This document shows, in pieces, positions 34,867 to 46,440 of a stretch of DNA of 64,000 nt. The position numbers were made by a program, and so were the translations under genes. The notes beneath the pieces were generated by a model that saw only the letters and a list, made by a program, of their open reading frames with translations, searched no databases and had not been told where the DNA came from. The stretch comes from Buxus sempervirens. Taxonomy: Eukaryota > Streptophyta > Magnoliopsida > Buxales > Buxaceae. The DNA is taken from positions 32,964,213 through 33,028,212 of the forward strand of contig OX387185.1 of assembly GCA_947561395.2 (NCBI GenBank), in the 5' to 3' direction. How positions within the stretch are numbered: position 1 is the first letter of the stretch; each line of letters begins with the position of its first letter.

Positions 34867-36662
34867 TAAATAACTTAAAAAATGTAATTTTCCGGCCCGG
34901 TTGAACCTAAACCGGCCTGAACCAGTCCCTTAAACAATTTGGGCTATCTTAAGCCCATATTTGGACCATGGGCCCAGATGGGCCCACCAAGACCACCCTA
35001 GGCCCAACTGTGGAGCCCAATTCGGACCGGCCCAAACCAGGCCCGTTTTCAATAAACGCCCAAAGCCACTTGACTTTGGCTAATGGGCTCATTCCAAGCC
35101 CACTAAGCCCAAACCTAAAGTGTAAATAAATAAAATAATAAAATAACCAAATGGGTTACCCAATAACCCAACTGGGCCCAAGGCCCAACCATGGCAGCCC
35201 ACGGGTCTTCCAACGGGACCCGGGTCCGACCCACCTCACTTAGATAAACAAAAAAGATAAAATTAAAATAAAAGGGACCCACACCTTCAGACGGTCCCCA
35301 CCAGACCAAATAAGTGTGCATGTTGGCTTAGGAATTGGGTGAGAACTAAGTTGACTCAAGACCAAGGAGACCCATGGGACCTGTCAATCGACAGGGCGGG
35401 CTAGGGTGTCTTCGGACTTCCCTAGACGTAACCGAGAACTTACTCAGAACTCTAAAAAGCCGCAGACCAGATTAATTATGCCCGGATAGGTGCCCTTTGT
35501 GTCTGCCTGCACATCTCAGGCAGTGGCGACTCCAAACTCCAAATCAGTCCCGAGGCGAGCATCACTCTTTGCATGCACCTCGTCGTGCGGCCCGAAACCG
35601 GAATCGGGGGGTGCGCACACTTATATAAGGGGGTACTTTAAGTATACTTGGGAGGGTACTTTAAGTATACAAGGGGATACTTTAGATATACTTGGGAGCT
35701 TACTTTAAGTATACGAGGGGGTACTCTATGCATACTTGAGAGGGTACATTAGGTATACAAGGGGGTACTTTAAGTACATTTGGGAGGGTACCTTAGGTAT
35801 AATCAGGGGATACTTTAGGTAACACTTGGGGGTATTTTAGGTAACACATGGGGGGTACTTTAGGTATAATAGGGGGATAATTTAGGTAACACTTGGGGGT
35901 ACTTTAGGTATAGTTGGAGGATACTTTAGGTAATACATGGGGTACTTTAGGTATAATTGGGGGATACTTTAGGTAATACATGGGGGTACTTTAGGTAATA
36001 CCTGGGGGTACTTTAGGTATAGTTGGGGGATACTTTAGGTAATACATGGGTGTACTTTAGGTAATACATGGGTGTAACGCCCCGGATCCGTGTTGTTCAT
36101 TAAAGATATAACACGTCTCACGGAGGTTAGGCAAGGATCGTTAATCAATTTATGATCGCTGGATAGTCATACATCTATAACCTGACAGAGTGCACATTTC
36201 CATTTATGCAAAGTTGTAACATTTAAACTGAACTGAAATCATATGGTTCATCCCCAATTTACTTTAATACATCTCAATTAATTCAAGTTCTCAAATTCGG
36301 AACAGATAACCTACAAGTCTAGGGAAGGTAATAGTAGTCTTCCTCCCTATATGCCTCAGCAGGATCTACCCCAGTAATCGCCTCACCACGAGTATCTGAA
36401 AAAAACAGAACAACAACATAGTGAGATACAAATATCTCAGCGAGTAGCACATGCATGCAGAAATAGTTGATCACATTTTAAAACTATGCATCGACAACAC
36501 TACAATACGTTTAAACAACCAACATCAACTTCCCAAGTTCAAATCAAACAAATCACATCTCAGTTAAGTACAATAACACATCGATTGGTCAATGTCATGA
36601 CTATCGTTTAGTTGATAAATTAAGCATGCCAAGTAGACACTCCACACCTCCATGTACACAGT

Positions 36663-36785
36663 TCCGGCCTACTCAGGGTTTCGGATACTCTGAAATGACG
36701 GCCTACTCAGGGTTTCGTCATCCAATGCAGGCCTACTCCCCGGGTTTCTGCATTGACAACCAGGCCTACTCAGGGTTTCTGGCTG
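36663..36785. repeat. Four hairpins with constant core and variable stems
   Basis: The core GCCTACTCAGGGTTT (third copy GCCTACTCCCCGGGTTT) occurs at 36667-36681, 36701-36715, 36731-36747 and 36764-36778. Flanks are complementary within each copy but differ between copies: TCCG/CGGA, ATGACG/CGTCAT, CAATGCAG/CTGCATTG, CCAG/CTGG (the last extends after one mismatch). Confidence 0.92.
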
Positions 36786-37389
36786 CTCTACACCGGTCGT
36801 GGCAACACACAAGGCCATGCAATTCCAACAACCAACAATAACATCACATTACTAAGCTTAAACATCTGGATCCAGGACAAGCTAGACCAAAACAGTAAAC
36901 ATCGTATAATCTCAATTTCAATACGGCATAAAAAAACCATTCATCCCACATCATGTAAAAACTCATCACAATTCATCACCTGTCCCTCTGGACCAAGCAG
37001 TACCTCAAGTACATTCAGTAATTTCTCATTTCCGTAACACAATTCATATGGAAGTAAAACTCAATGCATTCATACCAAGGAAATCCTTTCAATACATTTA
37101 AAGTTTCCAACAAGCGAAACCAGAAATACAATAACTTCTCAATCAAAACCGTGTATAGAACAAGGAAAAGCAACTGGTAACTCTTACTAGTTTGGTGTCC
37201 GGCACAATACTCATAACTAACCTAAACTCAACTTAAAAACTCTTAAGAGGTTCACTAATTTTTCCTCTAATAATTTCATAGGCAAAATGGTTTTTCAGGT
37301 TCCTAACCAAGTTAATAGTGAAGTGGTTTAACCCTTAAGTAATGCAAATACTCTTGGTCAAATCAGAAATTCCATTTCAGTAAGCAAAA

Positions 37390-37665
37390 TAGGTCTGCCG
37401 CTCACCTACTGAGGTGGGCGCGAGGTGAGCGCCGGTCGGCGGTGAAGAAAAAGGGCAAAATCGACCTGCCGCTCACCCGACGCTAGGTGAGCGGGAGATG
37501 AGCGCGAGATGGGCGTGAGGTGGGCGCGAGATTCGCGCGAGATGGGCGCATCGTTTTCCGCTGAGCGCGAGCTGAGCGGCAGCCGGGCGCGAGATGAGCG
37601 GTGGGTCGTTTTTAATGGGGCGCCTACCTCTGAGGTGAGCGCCGGTGAGCGCGAGGTGAGCGGAT
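37390..37665. repeat. CpG-rich GGTGAGCGCG word cluster
   Basis: About 275 bp of degenerate 10-11-bp words (GGTGAGCGCG, AGATGGGCGC, GAGATGAGCG), far richer in G, C and CpG than the surrounding sequence. Confidence 0.88.
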
Positions 37666-39445
37666 ACCCCCTGTGATTTTCATTTCTCTGTTATTTTGAG
37701 ATCTACATGACTGGCCGGTTTGTGAAGGTCTGTAATTACTCCAATACACTCCTAATACTCCCAGAAGACTTCCCAACCATATTTGGAATTAATCTAAACA
37801 CTTTCATTTTCAATTATAAAATTAAATCCGGAGACTCTGTTCATGTAACTTCCCGAAAACCCGAAAACCAGAAAAACTCATACTATCAGTTGATATATAA
37901 ACCATGCATCAGAATAATCTCGAGAGAAACATAAAACACAAAACCCAGTTGTAAATCAGTGCTACTCACCTGAGTGTGCTTATTCCCGAATGGTAAAACC
38001 TCGGTCGATCACTTCTCCGGCCACGCACGCGAATGAAAAACCTACCGAAACAAATCTTCTCGAGCAGAGACAAATAGCCCACTGAACTTCAGCTCCGAAC
38101 TCCTTCTTCCAGCACTTGCGATTTATGGTTCTTCACGAACAGAAGCCCTAGTCGCCACTCCAGCCGAAATCGCGAGTTCTCCTGATGTCCAGACTTAACG
38201 AAATGTTTCCGTAAGTATACGCGTATTTCGTTTAAAACCAAAAACCCTACTTTCCCTTATTTGCTCATTTAACATTTACCTTGCGAGATGTATACGCCGG
38301 TCGATCAACCCTTTTAACCCCTTGATCCTATACATGCTCGCCCACCGAAGATACTACATGTTCAGCATCTATTCGCGTTAATAATCACATAACTATACTT
38401 TAATAATACCAATGATAATACTACGATTTTTCAGAAAAATGGCTATATAACGCCTGTACATACGAGTATGGGCTAAGCCCTCAAACCACAAAATAACCTG
38501 ATAAAACACAGTTTATACATCAGAATAAATAACTAAATAAATAAATAAATAACTCACAAAATCAGGGTCTTACAATGGGGGTGCCTTAGGTATACTTGGG
38601 AGGGTATACTTTAGATTTACTTGGGGGTGTGCCCTAGGTATTCTTGGCCCAAATTGGTGTTATTGAGGGTTTAAGAAAGGTCCAGAAGTGTTGCAATTCG
38701 GATCTGGGCACAAAACAATAAATCTGAAAATTTTGTATTCGACACGCGAACATTAAGGTTGGACGTTCGAGCGTTGAACTTTTATCAAATGGTTTCTGCA
38801 AAATTTTACTCAACGCTTGATTCAAGGTTTTCATGCGAAGGCTAATTTTCACATTTAACATCAATTTTTCAGAATTTGATTTCCAATTCACTAGAACTAA
38901 TTGAAGGATATCTTAGCCAATTGAAATTTAAACATAACCTTAATTAAGCTTATTTTAATAGAACCTTCAACATACTTCACTTTGTTTTCTCCAATTCTTA
39001 GTCATAACTCACATCCACCTCATTTTCATCTCACAAGTGCTTAATTAGTCTAATAATCTCACTTTAAATAATTAAACTTAATAATTAAGATATAATTAGG
39101 GTTGGTGTTTTACATATGATGAGCTCTCTTATGTGATTTGACCAGGCACTTGGCCCAAGATTTGATTGGCAGTGAATGAGTTATCTTACTGGGTAGTGGA
39201 TGAGTAGTTCCACTTGGCTGTGAATGTGTAATCTTACTTGGCAGTGAATGTGTAATCTCACTTGGCAGTGAATGAGTAAACTCGCTAGGTTTGTGCATTG
39301 AGGCATTGGTTCTAGTAAATGATGCGAATGGTTTGTGTTACATTATGAATCCTACCAAGATATGCTTGTAGTAAATGATTGGGTCTATCGAACTAATTCT
39401 ATGTATTATCCGATTTAGATGCTTTGACTTGAGATTATACCTTAT

Positions 39446-39575
39446 ATCTGAGAATATTATCATGATGTCATAAACTTGCGTAAACTGCTTCTATTCATGA
39501 GTTCTATATTTAACATCAGTGAATGTTATCTTGATGTTATCTGAATTGCATAAACTGCTTCTATTCATGTATGTT
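39446..39575. repeat. About 70-bp tandem duplication in solo LTR 1
   Basis: The segment containing GCGTAAACTGCTTCTATTCATG is repeated as GCATAAACTGCTTCTATTCATG. Solo LTR 2 has it once, which accounts for most of the net length difference between the two LTRs. Confidence 0.75.
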
Positions 39576-40033
39576 TGTTGCTTACTGGGACTTTAAGTCT
39601 CATGCGTGTTTTGTTTTCAGATCGTCTGTGTGAGCACGATATTGGGGCAGAGCCTGGGTATAGGCCTGAGGACTACTATCACCCATATTAGGGTTCTCCA
39701 TGTGTTACTGGTTTTTTTTGGGAATTGTAAATGGGAATGTAATAACTCTCTTTTGAATTACGACTTTAATATGTGATTGTACATATGAGAGAGATATTGT
39801 GAGTATTTAATTAACCCTTTTGTTATACATAGGTATCACATCTTTTAGATTATTATATAGGTGACTTTTGTTAGATGGAAATTTTTATTCCATGCTTCTT
39901 ATGCTTATTTGCAGTTTGATGATTACCATGTAATTGCCCTTGATTGTATCAATTAGGTTCTTTTGGGCTTATAAGTAGGGCTCGGGGACGGGCCAGTGCC
40001 CTGTATGGGCAAACCCGGTTCTGGGGCTCTATA

Positions 40034-40573
40034 GTTAAGGTTCCACATCTCATATCCTGGGTTCCACCACCTTCCCCGTTTATCAAATGTAATTTTCATG
40101 GGGCATTTAGAAGAAGTGAAGGTAGAGCATTAGTTGGTGGGGTTTGTTGGGATCATGAGGGCAGGCTTTATGTGGGTGTTGTAGCCGAGGTTCAAGTGTC
40201 TTCTGCAATCTATGCTGAAGCAATGGCTGCGTTGGAATGTCTAAAATTGGCTAAATCTCTCAATGTAAGATTCTTGACAATGGAAGGGGATGCCCAGGTT
40301 ATTATTTCATTTATGAATGGAGTGGGTGCTGATCTACCTTGGAAGATACAGGGTACCATTTTACAGATGAAGGATATCTGCTCTTTCTTCTCGGAGTGAG
40401 ATGGGTTCATGTTTGGAGCGAGGCCAATAACATTGCAGATATCTTGGCGAATCACGCTTTAGACATGTTCTCTTGTCTATGGTTAAAGACCCCTCCTTGT
40501 GTCATTTCTTTAATGTTGTTGGATGATCCCCGTAGTAGGCCTTTCTTACATTTGAGTTAATGGATGAAGGTTT
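40034..40573 (+). pseudogene. LINE B RNase H domain
   Basis: Plant-LINE RNase H at the C-terminus of ORF2: PPSPFIKCNFHGAF, GGVCWDHEGRLYVGV, AIYAEAMAALECLKLAK, TMEGDAQVIISFMNG, then after a frame change WVHVWSEANNIADILANHAL. The usual first catalytic Asp of the CNxDGA motif reads as His (CNFHGAF), and a stop follows SFFSE. Normally such a domain degrades the RNA strand during retrotransposition; this copy is dead. Confidence 0.83.
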
Positions 40574-42851
40574 TGTAAGACCCCAAAATTTTCAAAAATT
40601 TTTAATTAAATAAATATTTGTATTTTTAATGTGTTCCTTACTGAAATTTGTAATAAATTACATAAGTGATCACATGGATGAGGGAGATCTGGAGTATCAT
40701 GCAAATCCAACCATTGGATCATGGGATATTGGGGTGAGTATAATGTTAAGAGTTATTTAAATCTGATTGGTTAATTGTATGGTAGTTGGTAGAGATGAGA
40801 TGCATGGGATAGCTTGTATTAAAATAGGGTTTCTTATTGTATCATACGCCTAAATCGTATAACTACGTAGCTTTGTCTCTGGCGGCTAAGAAAGGAGAAG
40901 AAGAGGCGAGAGAAGGAGAAGAGAAATTTTGGAGTTTTGCTAGACTTGGAGAGTTCTGTATTCTAGAAGGATCTCTGTGTTGCTGAAAGGGGAGAGATCA
41001 GATCCTATGCTAAGAAGACAAAAGAGGAAGAAGGAGAGACAACATTCTCTCGAGTGAACAGAGGTAGGTAGCACACCGATTAGTCGTTAAACATTATCTA
41101 ATACTGTTTTGATCAAATGGCTTGATTTGGAGTATTACATATATGATTTTGGATGTTATTAGAGATGATTATAATGTATAGAATAGGTTTTATTGCCTTG
41201 AATGCATGTTTCGAGTTTCTGGAATTAGCTGCTATTTGACGAGCGCTCGACACAATCGCTTGAGCGATCTTGTTAGGTGATTCGCTTGTAATTTCTATTT
41301 AATCAGTCGCTCAACTCATTGCTTAAGCAACTAGGGTTGGGTGACAGTTCAAACCTCATAAATTATTTAGGTTGCCCAACATGACCGCTTGAGCACCCAT
41401 GTTATTCTCTAGTCCAAATTAGATACACAATCACCAACCATTTCGCTTGAGCGCTTGGGTCGAGAGATCAACACAAATTCCTGAGTTTTCTGAATTTTGA
41501 GGAAAATTTCATTATAAAATGATTTTTAAGGATATTAAACCTTTGAACCAACAAATATTAAGTGTTTACGAACTATTTTCATTTATCGTTTGATTAAAAA
41601 CAATTTAATGAGTATTAGGGGTGTGTTTTGCTACAATATGTCTTACTTTGGGTATTCATGGATTTTGATTATTTCACAAACCGATTTGAGTCGAATGGGA
41701 TAAAACTTACTCCAATTAAGCATGTTTTAAAAATGTTTGATCACTTGTATTTGTTAGAAAAACTTCACACCAGATTTAGTAGGTTGAGTTACTTATTGGA
41801 AAGTGTATGAGCTTTGGAAAACCCTATATGCCACTAGGCACTATTTCTAAATTTCGTTGATATTGAGTGAATTATTACTATTGGTGTCTAGTAGACATAG
41901 CTGCATATAGATCCATAAAGTTAAACTAGAGAGTGAACAGGTTTTACTTTGGTTGGGTACTCCTAGTTTGCGCTCACACTTCCTTTGTAAGTTAGTTTGC
42001 ATTGGGGGGTCTTCATGTCAATAGGGTCTCATTTTAGATTCCAGTTGCTGGTGAGGTGCCCTGTATGTGTCGATTAGCGGCCATCCCCATGTTCAGATTT
42101 TAGGGGCTACATGCTTGGGTGGTACATGCCAAATTCCGTATGTGTCTCATTTCAAATTCTAGTTGCTGGTATGAGGGTTATTATTTCTAGCTTCACTTAT
42201 AAGTCGCATGGTGGCGTAGTGAACGAAGAGTTCTTTTTAAAGGCTTGCTTTTCTTCATGAGTCCTACAAATGTTATAGATGGTTGAGTTTTGGTTTTGCT
42301 AATTGCACTTATGTGTTGAGAATCATGTTGATGAGATAGTTCTTATTTGACAAATTGCTTTTAATTGAGCATTGTTTTATCTATCGTGATTGTACCATGA
42401 TTATTCATTTAGTTTATCGAGCATGAAAGCATGATTATTTTTATGTATATAAACTGTCTGTTCATGCACAGTGTTACCTACTTGGATATTCGTATCTTAT
42501 CCGTGTTTTGTTTTTTAGCTGATCCACGTGAAGGCGACTTGGGGGTTGGTTCTCAGGGAGAGTTTGCTGATTTTCATCCGAAGGATTATTATTATCCTGA
42601 GTAGATTTACTTTTATTAGAGGTTGTTACAGATGAGACATTCATTTGATACTATATGTTTTATTTTGGATGATTATGAGAGTGAGAGTGATAGAACCCAT
42701 CTTACCAGACTTATGATTTATTTGTGATGTGATGGTTTGGATGATATTTCTATCCACGCTTATTGATTTTATTGATGTTAGATTTCTGCACTTTGATATT
42801 AAATGTTAGATTTCTGCTTGGTTTGCATTGACCCGGGTTCGAGGTGTTATA
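40574..42851 (-). mobile_element. Solo LTR 6 in the tail of LINE B
   Basis: Minus strand starts TATAACACCTCGAACCCGGG at 42851 (TGTAAC expected, one transition) and ends GGGGTCTTACA at 40574. Target duplication GGTTT at 40569-40573 and 42852-42856. 2278 bp. The start matches the LTR at 48279. A CGCTTGAGCG word cluster lies at 41235-41470. Confidence 0.87.
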
Positions 42852-43112
42852 GGTTTGAACACCCAAAAAAAAAAAGAAGGTATTTAAATCTTTATTGGAT
42901 AAGTGAAAAGAGCTGTTGTGATTTGGTTTATCGTGAATGCTATTTGTAAAGGTCTGATTATGCTTCCAAAAGCAAAGCCATCTCTACCTTCTTCTTTTTT
43001 TTTCACTCTTCTCTCTTCTTTAATCTGTTCATTATTTACAATAACTAAGAAAAGGATAGAAGAATGTGGTCTTTTAGGGTCGCGGTCTGTATGAGGATTT
43101 AGAATCATATCA

Positions 43113-43128
43113 TTTGGTATCAAAGCTG
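43113..43128 (+). promoter_or_regulatory. Primer-binding site of the gypsy-like element
   Basis: TTTGGTATCAAAGCTG directly after the LTR end ATATCA; complementary to an initiator-Met-type tRNA 3' end. Confidence 0.65.
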
Positions 43129-43129
43129 G

Positions 43130-43740
43130 CAACTTTAGGAATGGGTCAAGGCACTCTTCCAAAATGGAAGACAATGAAGAATCAAATGAGCTCAAAACAA
43201 CAAGACCATCAACTAAAGAGCTTCATGTATGAAGACCTTGCTAGAGCCTTGGCTACACTAATACAAAACTCAACAGTAAGAGATTATCAAAGCCAATTTG
43301 AACATTTGGCTAACTGGATCCACCATCTTCAAGAAGACTTCCTTGTTAATTGTTTTGTTTGTGGGCTAAAGGATGAGATTAGACTAGAGGTACAAATGTT
43401 TGATAATACCTCACTAGCTACTGCGATTAGTTGTTGGCACGGTTGCATGAAAAGAAGGTGGTTGTTCATGATTATATTATATAATCAACAAGTACTAATA
43501 GAATTTTAACCATGATAAAGAAGAGGGATTACCTCCTATCAAAAGAATCTCAACTTCTGAAGCCAAGGAAAGACGAGAACATAGACTTTGTTATAATTGT
43601 GTTAAAATGTTTTTTTTTCTTGGCCATTGATATGGAAGTAAAACTTTGTTTCAAATTGAAGGAGGTTGGATGAAAGATAACGATGAAGAAGTTCCAGAAT
43701 TTGTTAGAAACTAGAAGGGGACAGCCCCTCAAAGATATAA
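43130..43740 (+). pseudogene. Gypsy-like gag fragment
   Basis: Capsid-type sequence: FEHLANWIHHLQEDF, VNCFVCGLKDEIRLEVQMF, then in another frame AKERREHRLCYNC, the start of a gag zinc knuckle. Degenerate, and followed directly by the polypurine tract, so protease to integrase are deleted. Confidence 0.65.
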
Positions 43741-43959
43741 GTTTAATCGTAGGGGGAGGATTGATATGTACATATACTTGGAGTATTTTTTAGGACTTTT
43801 ATTACATTTTCTCATTTTTTGGGAATTATGTACAATTACTTTGGTAGCATTGAGTGTAGATCATGTTAGCAGTTGAGCGTAGTTATTATGTTGTAAGTGT
43901 TATTGTGTGTTAATAGGAATCTAGGTTATGGCAAAAGTGGGTTACGTGAGAGTTGTGAT

Positions 43960-44296
43960 TGTTGTATTTATTTATGGACTAATATTACATTTATCTATTG
44001 GGCCCATAATGGGATGGGCTAATTTTTAGATACATGTGGAGACCCCTACTCTCACCCCACTTTAAATGGAGCTAGCCCATTGAGTTCTATTTGGTTGTTG
44101 TAGTTGCTCTATCTCTCTCTCTTAGGGCACACAAAGGGGTAAAGAGTAGTTTCTCCATATACCATTTTTCATTTTTCCACATTTTTGCAGAAACCTAAAG
44201 TCTACAATGGAGAACTCATCTCACTCACAAACAAGTATGAGTTATTTCAGCTTTGATTAACATGTGCTATGTTTTAAGAGAAGTCTTAATCTATCA
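43960..44296 (+). repeat. Copia B 5' LTR
   Basis: 337 bp, TGTTGTATTTATTTATGG...TCTATCA, followed by the primer-binding site. Confidence 0.95.
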
Positions 44297-44297
44297 A

Positions 44298-44311
44298 TTG
44301 GTATCGGAGCC
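44298..44311 (+). promoter_or_regulatory. Copia B primer-binding site
   Basis: TTGGTATCGGAGCC, the usual copia site complementary to the initiator Met-tRNA. Confidence 0.85.
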
Positions 44312-45555
44312 TTCTTCTCTTTATTCATGGTTGTATATGTTTCAATTCATTGAAATATCTCTCTCTCTTTTTATTTTGGTTAAGTCGTTAAAGAGAGAGA
44401 TAGCATGTAGCTTTTCTTTTTTTTAATGGTTTCGTCTTTTATGATTGAGACGAAACCATAGTTTTTTATGATTTCATCCTGTCTTGTTTTGAATGAAACT
44501 GTAGTTTTTATGGTTTCGCCCTTTTTGAAGAAACCATTTTTTTATGAGAAAGATAGCATGAAGTTTTTTTTTTGTTGGTCTTTTGTGGCAACAGACTCAC
44601 CTTTGGGATCATTTGCTTCTTGTTAATACTCATATTATTTCTATTCAAATTTGCTGTTCAAATTGTTATCTACTTTGTTTGCAAGTCGTACCACCATGAG
44701 AACATTGACAAGTTTTCCTTTGTCTTTTGTGGGCTGGTTTCGTCTTTTATGGCTGGTTTGTTCTACTGATAATGGATTGTGGTTTCTGCGTTATATTCCA
44801 AAAGGGAATTCTTGACAAATCGCATGAAGTTTTATGGTTTTGTCTTTTACGGAAGTAATTTGTTGATTTGCTACTAATGTCTTCAATTTCTTCATAAATT
44901 TGACTTGTAGCATGACTTGTTTTTACCATTTTATTTATTTAAACAAATGGTTTCAAGTCTTAATGTGTTCTTGAATTGAATAGAGTATTAAGTTTTGATG
45001 TGTTCTTTTTTTTTGGGTGATATTGCTCTATTTGTGGATTAATGTAGACATGATATGAGTAAATTATTATTTATTTATTTTTTGTGAATAAATATTTGGT
45101 TCACGTGGGTTATATTATTTATTGAAAATCGATATTTTTTCTTCAATGGTTATGTACCCACCTCTCGTGGGACTAGTCATGATAAATTATCGATGTTGTT
45201 ATATATTGATTATGCTTCCACAATAATATTATAATATGATCCATACGGATAGTGAATTTGTCCTGTCGGAAAATCACTATTTTGGTAGGATGCTTAGGAT
45301 GTTAAAGAGAACAGTTAAGTGCTTGGTGGCCTAGTCCTATCCTCTCGATAAGGGGTCATTTTAAGTCCTTGTATTTGACTATTTTGCTTTATTATGTGTA
45401 AGAATCCCTTGTATATATCTTGGGCTCTAGCATAGTGCGTACGAGTTCCTTTTGAATTGAACTCTAGTATGGACATTCTTGCCTAATGGAAATATTTATG
45501 GGTGCATGTTTTTGTTTTACATGCATAATAAATTCTGTTATATTCTCCTCAGCTT

Positions 45556-46440
45556 ATGGCAAGCGGCTTTGTCTCTTTCTTTATCTGCCATCAAAAGTTT
45601 AATGGGAACCAATTATGAGGATTAGTATGAGTCTTTCACTATTAATCTGGCAATCATGAATTTGGATTTGGCTTCGAGGGTTGATGTGCTTGCCGAACCC
45701 ACTAGTGAAAGTTTTGTAGCTGATAAATCTCATTATGAGCAGTGGGTACATTCTAATAGGACTTGTCTTAAGATTATGAAGTATACTATTGATAAGACTA
45801 TTAGGCAGAGTATAGCTGATACAGAAAGTGCCAAAGACTACCTTGATGCCGTTGGAAAGAAATTTACAAAGTTCAACAAGGTAGAAAAGGGATCTCTATT
45901 AAAACTCCTTACTACTACAACCTATGATGGGGTTAGTGGAGTTAGGGCGCACATCATGAAGCGTACTCATTTCTTCAACAAACTTAAGGGGATGAGACTT
46001 ATGTTGTCAGATAGCTTTCTTGTTTGGAAAGTGCTTGAATCTTTGCCAAGTCAATTTGATGCACTGAAGACCACTTATAATGCTCAGAAAGATGAATGGA
46101 ACTTGAGTGAAATGACTGCTATTGTAACTTAAGAAGAGGAGATGATGAAGAAGGGTAAGACTCATGCTGCTCTTATGGTGACCCATGAAAAAGGGAAGAA
46201 GAAATTCTTCAAAAAGAATAGCAGCAAGTTTCATAACATGAAGAGATCTTTGAAACCTACTCAACAAGCTGATGTGAGTATTCCACCTAGGCCCAAGACT
46301 AAAGGTTTTAAAGGAAAGTGTAACTTCTGTCATTTGTATGGTCACAAGAAGGCAGATTGTAGGAAGTTTAAGGCCTGGTTAGATAAGAAAGGTACACATT
46401 CAATACTAGTGTGTTTTGAGTCTAATATAGTGGATGTGCT
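45556..46440 (+). pseudogene. Copia B gag
   Basis: It starts near ATG 45556 and shows KFNGNQL, INLAIMNLDLASRVD, ESLPSQFDALKTTYN and the CCHC knuckle CNFCHLYGHKKADC (about 46319-46360). Stops occur early (TGA near 45615) and at 46130 (TAA, probably from CAA). It forms the particle capsid in intact relatives. Confidence 0.88.

Larger units (their letters stand above)
33211..35619 (+). mobile_element. Solo LTR 4 (TGTAGACAC class) in solo LTR 2
   Basis: Starts TGTAGACACCTGATTTTTGC at 33211 and ends GGTGCGCACA at 35619. Target duplication CTTAT at 33206-33210 and 35620-35624. 2409 bp, inserted in the tandem array of solo LTR 2. No coding region. TATA at 33961-33970. Confidence 0.9.
36073..38574 (+). 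mobile_element. Solo LTR 5 (TGTAACGCCCC class) in solo LTR 2
   Basis: Starts TGTAACGCCCCGGATCCG at 36073 and ends CAGGGTCTTACA at 38574. Target duplication ATGGG at 36068-36072 and 38575-38579. 2502 bp, no coding region. It carries a hairpin series (36663-36785) and a CpG-rich word cluster (37390-37665). The start and end resemble the LTRs at 40574-42851 and 48279-50634. Confidence 0.9.
28075..39114 (+). mobile_element. Solo LTR 2 (inner), antisense within solo LTR 1
   Basis: Starts TGTAGCGCCTCGGAAC at 28075 and ends GGTGTTTTACA at 39114. The 5-bp duplication TATGA is at 28070-28074 and 39115-39119. Net length about 3.67 kb after removing three later insertions (29921-32365, 33211-35619, 36073-38574). 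It is homologous along its length to solo LTR 1 but in opposite orientation, so the pair forms long inverted repeats. No coding capacity. Confidence 0.87.
25245..40033 (-). mobile_element. Solo LTR 1 (outer), interrupted by solo LTR 2
   Basis: On the - strand it starts at 40033 (TATAGAGCCCCAG, a mutated TGTAG start) and ends at 25245 (GGGGTTTTACA). Target duplication GTTAA at 25240-25244 and 40034-40038, inside LINE B. Net length about 3.74 kb after removing the inner LTR (28075-39114 plus TATGA). No internal retrotransposon coding region, so it is best read as a solo LTR, probably Ty3/gypsy by its size. Same family as the inner LTR. Confidence 0.85.
24258..42877 (+). mobile_element. LINE B: 5'-truncated L1-type LINE with RNase H, split by solo LTRs
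   Basis: Three pieces in order: 24258-25244 (RT end and zf-RVT), 40034-40573 (RNase H), 42852-42877 (3' end with a poly(A) run at 42867-42877). The interruptions are the 14.8-kb nested solo LTR (25245-40033, duplication GTTAA) and the 2.3-kb solo LTR (40574-42851, duplication GGTTT). Coding sense resumes in the right order across both. The 5' boundary is approximate and the LINE's own target duplication was not established. Confidence 0.82.

Noticed and set aside
39110-39298. Open frame with repeated HSLPS peptide units
   Set aside because: It arises from the tandem GGCAGTGAATGAGTAATCTC-type units of the LTR; no start context or homology.
25245-40033. A 14.8-kb transposon with giant terminal inverted repeats (Polinton or foldback type)
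   Set aside because: No integrase or polymerase genes; the arms are explained by one solo LTR inserted antisense into another, with TATGA and GTTAA duplications at the exact borders.
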